In this document: positions 8,116 through 15,233 of the stretch, in pieces
Layout: each line of letters begins with the position of its first letter
How positions within the stretch are numbered: the stretch's first letter is position 1
NCBI GenBank assembly: GCA_008501835.1
Contig: QQUB01000010.1
Location: forward strand, 1-19,852
Source: Bacteroidota bacterium
GTDB lineage: Bacteria > Bacteroidota > Bacteroidia > Chitinophagales > Saprospiraceae
DNA: 19,852 nt
Direction: 5' to 3'
The notes under the pieces: model-generated
What the model saw: the letters and a program-made list of their open reading frames with translations, nothing else
Database searches by the model: none
What the model was told of the DNA's origin: nothing
Made by a program: the position numbers and the translations under genes

Positions 8116-8170
8116 ACCGTTTGCCGTCTACCGTCAGCCGTTTGCCGTAAATCATTTACCGTCAGCCGTT
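8116..8170. repeat. Intergenic word repeat, CCGTTTGCCGT / TACCGTCAGCCGTT family
   Basis: CCGTTTGCCGT occurs at 8117-8127 and 8138-8148 (period 21). TACCGTCAGCCGTT occurs at 8129-8142 and 8157-8170 (period 28). GTAAATcATTTAC in the middle is palindromic. The right end runs into the zinc-finger gene and supplies its last codon and TGA stop. No coding role is apparent. Confidence 0.7.
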
Positions 8171-8551
8171 AATAAGCCAGTTAAACATATTCCCCACAGT
8201 GATCAGCCAGTTTTCTTTCTGGATGGCTTCGAGCTCACCTTTGTCAAGCCAAATGCCTTTACAGGTTTCGCAATAATCCAGGATCACTTTTCTGTCCCGG
8301 GGGTGCTCAGCTTTGTCCATCATTGGATGATCTTCACAGGAAGGGCAATGTAATGCTTCGAGTTGGTCGCGCTGGCGAGGGATTTTACGGATTTCGATAA
8401 ATTGTGGTTCAATGATCTTATCGATTCTGGCCAGCTCACCTTTGTCGAACCAAATCCCGCCGCAATTATTACACAAATCTATCTCTAATACCGTGTTGAC
8501 TTCATTGTGTAAGGTAGTACTCAGCGGATTTTTGCATCTGGGACAATCCAT
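8162..8551 (-). CDS. Protein with two TFIIB-type zinc-finger domains
   Basis: 129 residues from the ATG at 8551, giving MDCPRCKNPL, the usual start of this family. An ATG at 8635 is also open, preceded by AGGA, and would add 28 unconserved residues. A possible -7 box between the two starts favours 8551. Two zf-TFIIB units are present: Cys3/6 with Cys27/30 followed by GGIWFDKGEL, and Cys69/72 with Cys94/97 followed by GIWLDKGELE. This motif binds zinc; the cellular role of these small bacterial proteins is unknown. The last residue and stop lie inside the 8116-8170 repeat, so the C-terminus may have been reset by insertion of the repeat. Confidence 0.85.
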   Translation of the reverse strand: MDCPRCKNPLSTTLHNEVNTVLEIDLCNNCGGIWFDKGELARIDKIIEPQFIEIRKIPRQRDQLEALHCPSCEDHPMMDKAEHPRDRKVILDYCETCKGIWLDKGELEAIQKENWLITVGNMFNWLING

Positions 8552-8579
8552 TTTAAAAAGTTTAGGGTTTGTTGATATT

Positions 8580-8587
8580 GCAAGATA
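8580..8587 (-). promoter_or_regulatory. Possible -7 promoter box of the zinc-finger gene
   Basis: Minus-strand TATCTTGC resembles the Bacteroidota TAnnTTTG box with one T missing. It is 28 bases before the ATG at 8551. The same TTATCTTGC string precedes the Lrp-family gene. No -33 element is evident. Confidence 0.3.
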
Positions 8588-8668
8588 AGCTTTAAATTCT
8601 GGACTAAGTATGTGTACAGAACTACTTTTAATCATATGTTTTCCTGAAGCGAATCGATAGGACTATAC

Positions 8669-8769
8669 CGCAGAGGGCCGCAAAGAAGCGCTGAGGGCCA
8701 CAGATTTGTTTGCTTTTCTCCGCGAAACTCAGCGCTTCTCCGCGTAACTTTGCGTAACAGCTCTCTGCG
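8669..8769. repeat. Imperfect palindromic intergenic repeat, CGCAGAG / CGCAAAG / AGAAGCGCTGAG family
   Basis: Left arm words cgcagag (8669-8675), cgcaaag (8679-8685) and agaagcgctgag (8684-8695) are mirrored in reverse complement and in reverse order on the right: ctcagcgcttct (8728-8739), ctttgcg (8748-8754), ctctgcg (8763-8769). The 12-base innermost arms match perfectly, around a 32-base centre. It lies in the 227-base gap between the methyltransferase and zinc-finger genes. I recall similar CGCAGAG-rich palindromes scattered between genes in other environmental bacteria, where they can yield spurious protein calls. Confidence 0.75.
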
Positions 8770-8862
8770 CCTTCTAGATTGAATAAAGTGTTTTGATCAA
8801 AACTAATTTTGTCCTCTTACTGATCAATATGGAATAATGGGAAGAAAAAGATTAATCCACTT

Positions 8863-9588
8863 TCAAATCTTATGCGCAACAATACCAAAATAAGTTCCGG
8901 ATTCCAACTCAGAATGCTCCATGGGTTCAAACTGAACCGTAAACCCGCAATTTTTCAATAAGGACTCCCAGGTAGCCATTGGGAAAATCCCTTCAATGGA
9001 AGAGTCAGATTCCTTCCTGATCAGTCCAGTGGAATCGCGAAGGATGTAGAGATATTGAGTTTCAACGATGTTGTCTGTTTCATCAGAATCATAGGTCCAT
9101 TCCAGATACCTCATACTGCCCTGTTGTCCGTCATGCCCTCCATGATCTGTTGAAGGCTGGAAAGTTTCTTTGAAAAAATCAGGAACGATCAGCAACATCC
9201 CATTTTTGTTCAGATGTCTGTGAGCATTTGCAAAGACTTCCGAAAGGTCTCTTTCATTGGTCATGTACATAATGGCATCATGAATAAAAACTGCATCGAA
9301 AGTTTTATTGAGATCCAGATATCTCATATCGCCCACAAAGTGTTCACATTCCGGATTCAATTTTTTACTGACTTCGATCATCTGAGGTGAAAGGTCGGTA
9401 AGGGTAAGTTGATAGTGTTGTTTGAGAAAAAAAGCATTATTGCCGCCCCCGCTCCCCAGTTCCAGCATTGTCCGGATATCCTTTTTGTGTTTGGAGAATA
9501 ATCCTCTGAACAAATTGGCCTCTTCTTCATAATCTTCCGGAGCGGACAGGAGTGGCCACCATTGGGCTAGTTGGTTGTAGAGTTTCAT
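8863..9588 (-). CDS. Class I SAM-dependent methyltransferase, substrate unknown
   Basis: 241 residues. Rossmann motif I is LELGSGGGNNA (42-52). The acidic residue binding the SAM ribose is probably Asp65 in LTLTDLS. Adenine-site GDM lies at 86-88, and motif IV is FDAVFIHDAIMYM (97-109). The C-terminal half contains PDFFKETFQPSTDHGGHDG, a His/Asp-rich loop that probably contributes to substrate binding. The layout fits small-molecule methyltransferases of the Methyltransf_11/25 type; I cannot name the substrate. It appears monocistronic, flanked by two different intergenic repeats. Confidence 0.85.
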   Translation of the reverse strand: MKLYNQLAQWWPLLSAPEDYEEEANLFRGLFSKHKKDIRTMLELGSGGGNNAFFLKQHYQLTLTDLSPQMIEVSKKLNPECEHFVGDMRYLDLNKTFDAVFIHDAIMYMTNERDLSEVFANAHRHLNKNGMLLIVPDFFKETFQPSTDHGGHDGQQGSMRYLEWTYDSDETDNIVETQYLYILRDSTGLIRKESDSSIEGIFPMATWESLLKNCGFTVQFEPMEHSELESGTYFGIVAHKI

Positions 9589-9897
9589 ATTTAATAATTC
9601 AAGTTACGGGTTACAAGTTTCGAGTTTCGGGTTAAAAAATATTAGCACATCACACTCAATTATCTTTCGCATAATAATCTGAAACACTGAAATAATAACT
9701 GTGATGATCTAACTCGCAACTTTGGGTAATTGGTCAATTATTGTTCGATCTTTTACCAACAGTTTTCCCACCTTTAAAAATAGCATACTTAAACATAAAG
9801 ACAAGAAAAAATACGGTTATAAAATTGATCAATGAACCTAATGAATTTTCTTTTTCAGGAGAGAAACACTTTAGTTTTTTTTCAGAGATACTATTTT
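9589..9897. other. Intergenic stretch with word repeat and possible membrane-protein remnant
   Basis: Next to the methyltransferase start it carries the GTTACGGG-type repeat (9601-9633). Between 9734 and 9898 the minus strand has an open frame of 54 codons without a start, encoding a hydrophobic segment (see findings). I see no clear promoter for the methyltransferase gene. The stretch is strongly AT-rich, like the WG-repeat gene beside it. Confidence 0.45.
9601..9633. repeat. Short intergenic word repeat, GTTACGGGTTAC / GTTTCGAGTTTCGGG family
   Basis: The stretch is built from variants of one 7-base word: gttacgg, gttacaa, gtttcga, gtttcgg. No inverted copy is seen close by. It lies 13 bases upstream of the methyltransferase start codon. 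Confidence 0.55.
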
Positions 9898-11199
9898 CTA
9901 ATTCGATATATACCTTTCTCCAAATTCATCAATATAATACTCCTTTCCGGCCGAGTTTCGCACAAGAAAATAAAATCTTTTCACTTGATCTCGGCCAACT
10001 TTATTCTCACTATCACAAAACTCTGTATGAGAAAATTTAATTTTCAACAAGGTTTCTGGAAATGGCTTCAATTTCCACTCCAGTGTTTTTAAATCAATAA
10101 TACCATATGAACCATTTCTTTGAACAATTAGTAGACCTAAATTTTCGTATTTCCTGCCAAGATTATCAAATTCCCCATACAATTTAACTTCACCGTTCAA
10201 ATTCATTATTCCATACCTCCAAGTAGAATCAGAAAAAATAAACCAATGATCATCGCCATAATCTCCCTCCAGTTCGTACAGTTTAAAAAATTTAAAAGAA
10301 AAATTTTCCAGTGTTTCTCCTGCTTCATTAATCAACCCCCAATTTTCGTTTTTTCTAACTCTAGCATACCATTGATCATTTATTAGATAGGGGCCAAAAA
10401 TTAAAACATATGGTTCTCCTTGTCCATCTATTCTAAATGTTTCAGTACTATCATAAACTGAAGAGACGTGAGTTATTTCACCTCTGTAATTAGCTCTAAA
10501 CCCAAGAAATCCTTCGGTTGTATCAATAACAGGATGATGTTCTCTTTTATTTGAGTATGGTTTAGGTGGAGGAGGTATATTAATTGGTTTGGGCCTGTGA
10601 TTGTATAGTTCAACTGTACCATCATTTTGTAATATGACAAAATGCTTTTCCGCTAATTCGACCATGAGACATTTCCCTCCAAACGAAAGCCCATAATACT
10701 TTGCTTGGACTAATATTTTTTTGGTTTTTCTATCTAAATATCCCCAACGGCCATTTTTCTTAAATGGTACTAATTCGGTTAATTTTGTTTTTTTAATTTG
10801 GGAAAAGTCCTGTTGAATCTCTTCATACTTGTTATTAATTCTGTTTAATACTTTTTCCCAATAATGGGTCTCCTTAAATCCAGTGAAATCATTATCATTC
10901 TTCATCCAATCAATATCCAAAAACCACAAATCAATCCCCTGAACTAAAAACTGATATGCTTTTTCATACTCACCAGCCAAACTGGCGGAACAAGCTGCAT
11001 TATATAAATGTAATCTACTGTTATTCTTTATCTTAAAGGCCTCTTCATATTTTTTCAGAGAAGTTTGATAATCTAAATTATCATAAGCTTTTTCAGCCTC
11101 CCGGATCAACCTATAATGCTGCCACTTAGGAGATTGTGCATGGACTGTCCCAAAAAAAGTCAAAAAAAATATTGTAGTAAAACTTAAGATGGTTTTCAT
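9898..11199 (-). CDS. Exported WG-repeat protein with N-terminal TPR-like region
   Basis: 433 residues from the ATG at 11199, chosen because it gives a classical signal peptide (MKTILSFTTIFFLTFF..VHAQS, cleavage near 22). The frame is open to 11313 but the extra 38 residues look non-coding. Residues 35-95 resemble TPR helices (AEKAYDNLDYQTSLKKYEEAF, then YNAACSASLAGEYEKAYQF). Several degenerate WG/KWG repeats follow: GRWGYLD (150-156), ENWGLINEAGE (285-295), WRYGIMNLNGE (327-337), SYGIIDL (364-370). A proline stretch (PINIPPPPKP, 205-214) separates the first WG repeat from the rest. WG repeats are thought to form a beta structure for protein contacts; no enzyme activity is implied. Visibly more AT-rich than its neighbours, which may indicate transfer. 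Confidence 0.8.
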   Translation of the reverse strand: MKTILSFTTIFFLTFFGTVHAQSPKWQHYRLIREAEKAYDNLDYQTSLKKYEEAFKIKNNSRLHLYNAACSASLAGEYEKAYQFLVQGIDLWFLDIDWMKNDNDFTGFKETHYWEKVLNRINNKYEEIQQDFSQIKKTKLTELVPFKKNGRWGYLDRKTKKILVQAKYYGLSFGGKCLMVELAEKHFVILQNDGTVELYNHRPKPINIPPPPKPYSNKREHHPVIDTTEGFLGFRANYRGEITHVSSVYDSTETFRIDGQGEPYVLIFGPYLINDQWYARVRKNENWGLINEAGETLENFSFKFFKLYELEGDYGDDHWFIFSDSTWRYGIMNLNGEVKLYGEFDNLGRKYENLGLLIVQRNGSYGIIDLKTLEWKLKPFPETLLKIKFSHTEFCDSENKVGRDQVKRFYFLVRNSAGKEYYIDEFGERYISN

Positions 11200-11329
11200 C
11201 TGTTTTTCATTAGTTTGAGTTAAAAATGATTCTAATTTTTTGGGTATTGGTCTGACTATAGGCAGTAGTTGAAACACTTCCCAGACCCAAAGTATTCCTT
11301 CTAAATTCATCATTTTAAATTCTACATTC

Positions 11330-12928
11330 CTACTCTTCCTCGCCTACTTCGTAAAATTCGAAAGATGCTCTTTCAGGGGAAAGGGCTGCAAGAGCTGTTC
11401 CTTCGGCTACAATATAATATTGCAGTTCTTTTCCTCCATTGACTGTTGCCCCCCAGATATTGTCTCCCATCACTTCATCATTATGGCCACCATCATCAAA
11501 CATTTCAATACGTTTGAAATTACCAAAGTTACCATACCTGTAATACAACCAGGCCTTTTCCGTATCTTCTATCCGGGCACTAATCCCAACGATATCTCCA
11601 TAATCAAGAGCTGAAACCTCTGTAATGATAGGCTGAGGCTGGCTGAGCAAGGCATGTGTCTTCAAATATTCGATCCGAGGTTCCATGAGTTCGGCGATCC
11701 CAATAATATTTGATTTATCAGCTTTTGCAGAAACACGGTGATTGGTTTCAAAGCCTTCCATCGTATATAACTTGTTGCCATCCGATTCCACATGTGGACG
11801 TATCAATTCTTTAATCTCCTTGGCTCTTTTGAGGTATTCGCCATTGGCAAACTGTTCTTCAAGGATAGTTTTGAGGTGTGCTGCGTAGATTTTTCTGTAG
11901 AGATTATCTCCAAACAGCTGTACTATAAGAGGACGCTTCTGGTTTTTCTCCTTGTAGTGAATAAAAGGGCTCATCCGCTGCATTTTCTCATTGGACAACG
12001 GACCTCCGATTCCCGTATAACGGAACCCTCCAAAACACAAATTCATATCCCAGACCAATGGATGATACATCCCGGAAGTATCCTTATACAAATAATAATT
12101 ATGGCACAGTCTTCCCAGGTAACTATCGAGGTTTACCGTAATATTGTTGAAGGCATGCATCCAGAGTGTTTGGTCGACATCCAGTACCTCTTCAATGTTT
12201 TCAGGAGTATTATTCAAAATATCGGCCAATTGAATGATGTCATTCCACTCGCTGTTATCTTTCAATTCATACAAATGATAATAACAAACCGAATCCTGGC
12301 CAAGATACATTAGGGAGGCTTTGTCTCCCTTTGGGCAGGAGGGTTCTTCCTTATTATGCCAGTTCGGATCACATTTAATGAGTGCTCCTTCATCTTCATT
12401 GTAGAAATACTTCAGGAATTCCTCATCAATGGATTCTGTGTTATTGTAAAGTCCCAGGTAAACATCATTCACATAAACTTTGGCAAAATTCGCTCTTGGG
12501 GCAGGCATATATTGTCCGGCGATCTCATAAGCCAATACTTCGCGCAAAAAACTCGGATCTCTAAAAATATTGGACAGCTTTAGCGTAGAATAGCCTCCCG
12601 GCAGAGATTGCTTTTTGTTTTTGAAGTCAACCTTAATATTAAAAGGGAGTTTTGCAGAGCCGGATCTGCTTACATTAAAATAGGAGCTGTTTCCTTTATA
12701 CCGGACGCCCACTTTTTCATAAGACTTACCATTAATGACGGCGGTACCGACCAGACGTTTATCTTTTCCTGCCTGTTTCAGTGAATCCAATATGGTATTC
12801 CAGTTATCCTGCTCAAAATAAAGCTTGACCTCCTGAATGGTTTTCACATCATAGATGTTCTGTGCAAAGAGACTGGTCGTGCAAAAAAAAGCCAAAAGAA
12901 ATAAAGCCTTTTTTCCCATGTACATCAT
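11330..12928 (-). CDS. CotH-like secreted protein kinase, catalytic residues present
   Basis: 532 residues with a signal peptide (MGKKALFLLAFFCTTSLFAQ from the third Met, residue 4; cleavage near 23). The CotH kinase-fold domain spans about 30-425: GVRYKGNSS (74-82), LKLSN..DPSFLREVLAYE, then NLDSY (Asp268), HNYYLYKD (Asn277) and LVWDMNLCFGG (Asp294), which match the catalytic and metal-binding Asp-Asn-Asp of the family. The family's usual WDxD is WDMN here, as I recall for many Bacteroidota members. A C-terminal beta domain (about 435-525) contains DDGGHNDEVMGDNIWGA, a likely calcium-binding loop. CotH of Bacillus phosphorylates spore-coat proteins; the target here is unknown but must be periplasmic or extracellular. 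Its paralogue lies just upstream on the same strand. Confidence 0.85.
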   Translation of the reverse strand: MMYMGKKALFLLAFFCTTSLFAQNIYDVKTIQEVKLYFEQDNWNTILDSLKQAGKDKRLVGTAVINGKSYEKVGVRYKGNSSYFNVSRSGSAKLPFNIKVDFKNKKQSLPGGYSTLKLSNIFRDPSFLREVLAYEIAGQYMPAPRANFAKVYVNDVYLGLYNNTESIDEEFLKYFYNEDEGALIKCDPNWHNKEEPSCPKGDKASLMYLGQDSVCYYHLYELKDNSEWNDIIQLADILNNTPENIEEVLDVDQTLWMHAFNNITVNLDSYLGRLCHNYYLYKDTSGMYHPLVWDMNLCFGGFRYTGIGGPLSNEKMQRMSPFIHYKEKNQKRPLIVQLFGDNLYRKIYAAHLKTILEEQFANGEYLKRAKEIKELIRPHVESDGNKLYTMEGFETNHRVSAKADKSNIIGIAELMEPRIEYLKTHALLSQPQPIITEVSALDYGDIVGISARIEDTEKAWLYYRYGNFGNFKRIEMFDDGGHNDEVMGDNIWGATVNGGKELQYYIVAEGTALAALSPERASFEFYEVGEEE

Positions 12929-12942
12929 ATTTAATTATTAGC

Positions 12943-12950
12943 CAAAATTA
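12943..12950 (-). promoter_or_regulatory. Possible -7 promoter box of the CotH-like kinase gene
   Basis: Minus-strand TAATTTTG is an exact match to TAnnTTTG, 14 bases before the ATG at 12928. No well-spaced -33 TTTG is seen. A 6-bp hairpin (TGAGAA...TTCTCA, 7-base loop) lies just upstream near 12956-12975. The box suggests that the two CotH genes can be transcribed separately. Confidence 0.35.
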
Positions 12951-13049
12951 GCCTGTGAGAACTATCAATTCTCATGCAATTCACTGGCTATCTGATAATT
13001 ATAAAAAATCTAACAAATAGCCATCTAAAATTTCCTTAGATAAACTTTC

Positions 13050-14663
13050 TTATTGGTTTAACTCTTTCAGTGAACTTGTATGCAGCTCACGTGTATAATT
13101 TTGCGGACTGAACCCTATGGTTTTTGCATTTTCGGCCTTAATATAAAATTCAATCTGATCCTGCCCGGCTTTAGGAGTAATGATGACACCAAATACATTA
13201 TCGCTGGCTTCTCCATCATCATTTTTGCCATCATCGACCATTTCTGCCACAGCAAAATCACTGCTTTCATCAAAACGGTAATACAAAAAGGCAGCTTTGG
13301 TATAACGATCTGTTTCTACCTGTATTCTAAAATCAGTTACTTTCTTTTGGGAAAACTGTTCTCTTCCTGAAAGGGTTACATCTCCAATAGCCGGTGGAAG
13401 AATGGTGAAATTCTGGTTCTTTTTCAGAAAACTAACCCGTTCTTCAATGAGTTTGGCAACCCCTGGAATCCGGCTTCTTCTACCAATAGTAGCATCAAGG
13501 CTTTTAGAGAAATCTCCTGTATTGTAATAACGGTTTCTGTCATTGACAAGATCGGAGAAAATAAACTTCTGTAAGTCCTTAGCCCTTTTCCGGAATTTTG
13601 TTTTTTCAAGATGATCTTCAAGAATACTTCTGCAGTGTGCAAAATACAATTTCTTGTTTTCTTCATCTGAAAGCAGGACATTGATAAGGGGTTTACCCAC
13701 TTCGTCTACATGTAATAACGGATCCAGATTCATCAGATCAAGGGTAGACAAATCTGATCCAACGCCGGTGTTCTTATAACTTCCAAAAGCAAGATTCAGT
13801 TTTCCAACTACAGGAACCAAACGACCACTTTTATCTTTCACCAGATAATAGTTTGTACTTGATTTACCGGAATAACTGTAAAGATTTACCAAAACATTAT
13901 TAAAGGCCAGCATCCACAAAGTCTGATCGACATCGAGTAACTCTTTAACCTTTGCCGGGTTATTCTTTAGCGCATCGGAAAGGTCAAAAAGGTCGCTCCA
14001 GTATCCGGAAATCTTTTCAAAGTTGTGCTCAAAACAATACATATTATTGTCATGGCGCAAACTCCCATAATATTCAGACTGACAGTCTGAGGACTCCTTT
14101 TCCCCTGTATTAGGATTGCTGTAGAATATACCTTCCGAATCCATATTAAATCGATTCTTCACAAAAGCCTCATCAACAACTTCAATATTTACAAATAAAC
14201 CATAATATTCACCATTGATATTAACGCGAGCATAATTTGCCCCGGGAGCCGTCATATAATCCCGGGCGATCTCATATCCTGCGACTTCCCTTACCATACT
14301 CGGATCCCGTAAGGCACTGGATAGGTCAATGGCCTTGACACCTTCATAGGTAACATTGGCATCGGTCGTGGAAATTTTAACAAATAGTCCGTTTCGTCTG
14401 CCTCCGGGAGTGAAGGATCTGGCATCCCTGTATCTCACTCCGGCATTATTGAATACCTTACCATTAATGTTCATTTCTGCGGAAAGCAGTTCATCTCCAT
14501 TGTAGCGGAGAGAATCCAAAATATATCTCCAGTTGGATTGGGAAAAGTTTATGCTTACATCCTGGATCTTATCAATGTTATAAAAATCGGACTGTCCGGA
14601 TGCAATATTCAAAGAAAAAATACTAAGGCAAAAAGTAACCAGGAGTAAAGAAAGTCTTTTCAT
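13050..14663 (-). CDS. CotH-like secreted protein lacking catalytic aspartates (putative pseudokinase)
   Basis: 537 residues from the ATG at 14663, which gives a signal peptide (MKRLSLLLVTFCLSIFSLNIASGQ). The frame extends to 14711 but those residues look like leader sequence. Same architecture as the CotH-like gene downstream, with shared landmarks LDVDQTLWM.AFNN, DPS.VREV.GYE and a C-terminal DDGKNDDGEASDNVFG loop. At the active site NLDSY is NLYSY (Asp to Tyr262), the Asn is kept (TNYYL, Asn271), WDMN is GKLN (Trp-Asp to Gly287-Lys288), and RYKGNSS is RYRDARS. Both catalytic/metal Asp residues are therefore lost while the fold is kept. It is probably a pseudokinase, perhaps a regulator or partner of the active paralogue 121 bases downstream. 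Confidence 0.82.
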   Translation of the reverse strand: MKRLSLLLVTFCLSIFSLNIASGQSDFYNIDKIQDVSINFSQSNWRYILDSLRYNGDELLSAEMNINGKVFNNAGVRYRDARSFTPGGRRNGLFVKISTTDANVTYEGVKAIDLSSALRDPSMVREVAGYEIARDYMTAPGANYARVNINGEYYGLFVNIEVVDEAFVKNRFNMDSEGIFYSNPNTGEKESSDCQSEYYGSLRHDNNMYCFEHNFEKISGYWSDLFDLSDALKNNPAKVKELLDVDQTLWMLAFNNVLVNLYSYSGKSSTNYYLVKDKSGRLVPVVGKLNLAFGSYKNTGVGSDLSTLDLMNLDPLLHVDEVGKPLINVLLSDEENKKLYFAHCRSILEDHLEKTKFRKRAKDLQKFIFSDLVNDRNRYYNTGDFSKSLDATIGRRSRIPGVAKLIEERVSFLKKNQNFTILPPAIGDVTLSGREQFSQKKVTDFRIQVETDRYTKAAFLYYRFDESSDFAVAEMVDDGKNDDGEASDNVFGVIITPKAGQDQIEFYIKAENAKTIGFSPQNYTRELHTSSLKELNQ

Positions 14664-15233
14664 AAGGAGTGTAATGTGATAAAAATTGATAGTCCTGTTG
14701 ATTGAGAACATTTCTGTGCAATATTAAGAAAATAATTCCAATATATAGTTTTGATTTTTGAAACGACCCTCAAATTTTATAGTCGGTCGCCGACACTTTT
14801 TAAACGTTATCCTTTCACGAGGAATCGATAAGAGTATGTTTTTTAAATTTAATGGGACAATTTCGAAAATATTACAATTTTATTCCAAATGTAGAGGAGA
14901 AAATGGATGAAATGTAAAAATGGATGGAGAGGGCTTTCTATTCCAACAATCTGGTTCTTCCAGTTATACCCCGACACGAGGTGTCATAGACATCAGGTTT
15001 AGTTTTTCTTAAAGTGTAAACTGCTGACTATATTCAAATGGTGTGTGTTCAACTGTGATAAAAGGGTTGCCTCTTTTGAAATTTGCTTTCGAAAAAACTT
15101 CGAAATTCGATATTCCTTGTTCGAAATTCGATATTCTGCCCTGTTTTCTATCAGAATAATGAATATCCAACACCGAATATCCAATAATGAAGTTTTAAAA
15201 TTGCTACTTACAATAAAATTCATTAGCTGGAAA
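14664..15233. other. Long non-coding stretch between the CotH-like and TraB-like genes
   Basis: 570 bases without a supported gene. It must hold the promoter of the CotH pseudokinase gene; I see no clear TAnnTTTG box. GTCGG-tcg-CCGAC hairpin at 14782-14794 is followed by ACTTTTT on the plus strand, but no plus-strand gene precedes it. GACAC-gag-GTGTC at 14973-14985 is a second small hairpin. The GAATATCGAATTTCGAA palindromic element (15099-15191) fills the end nearest the TraB-like gene. Confidence 0.5.
15099..15191. repeat. Imperfect palindromic intergenic repeat, TTCGAAATTCGATATTC family
   Basis: The 17-base word ttcgaaattcgatattc occurs twice exactly, at 15099-15115 and 15120-15136 (period 21). 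Its reverse complement returns in diverged form at 15154-15191: over 38 positions the right arm matches the reverse complement of the left at 28. A 17-base spacer separates the arms. The period of 21 keeps both strands open in several frames, so the element generates spurious short ORFs. I recall word families of this kind recurring in other Bacteroidota genomes. Confidence 0.8.

Noticed and set aside
9741..10092. Two overlapping plus-strand ORFs of 99 and 86 codons
   Set aside because: Both overlap the 3' end of the WG-repeat gene on the opposite strand and run into AT-rich intergenic DNA. Their translations show no domain or composition of a real protein.
14782..14800. GTCGG-tcg-CCGAC hairpin with T tract as a plus-strand terminator
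   Set aside because: The stem has only five pairs and no plus-strand gene precedes it, so there is nothing for it to terminate.
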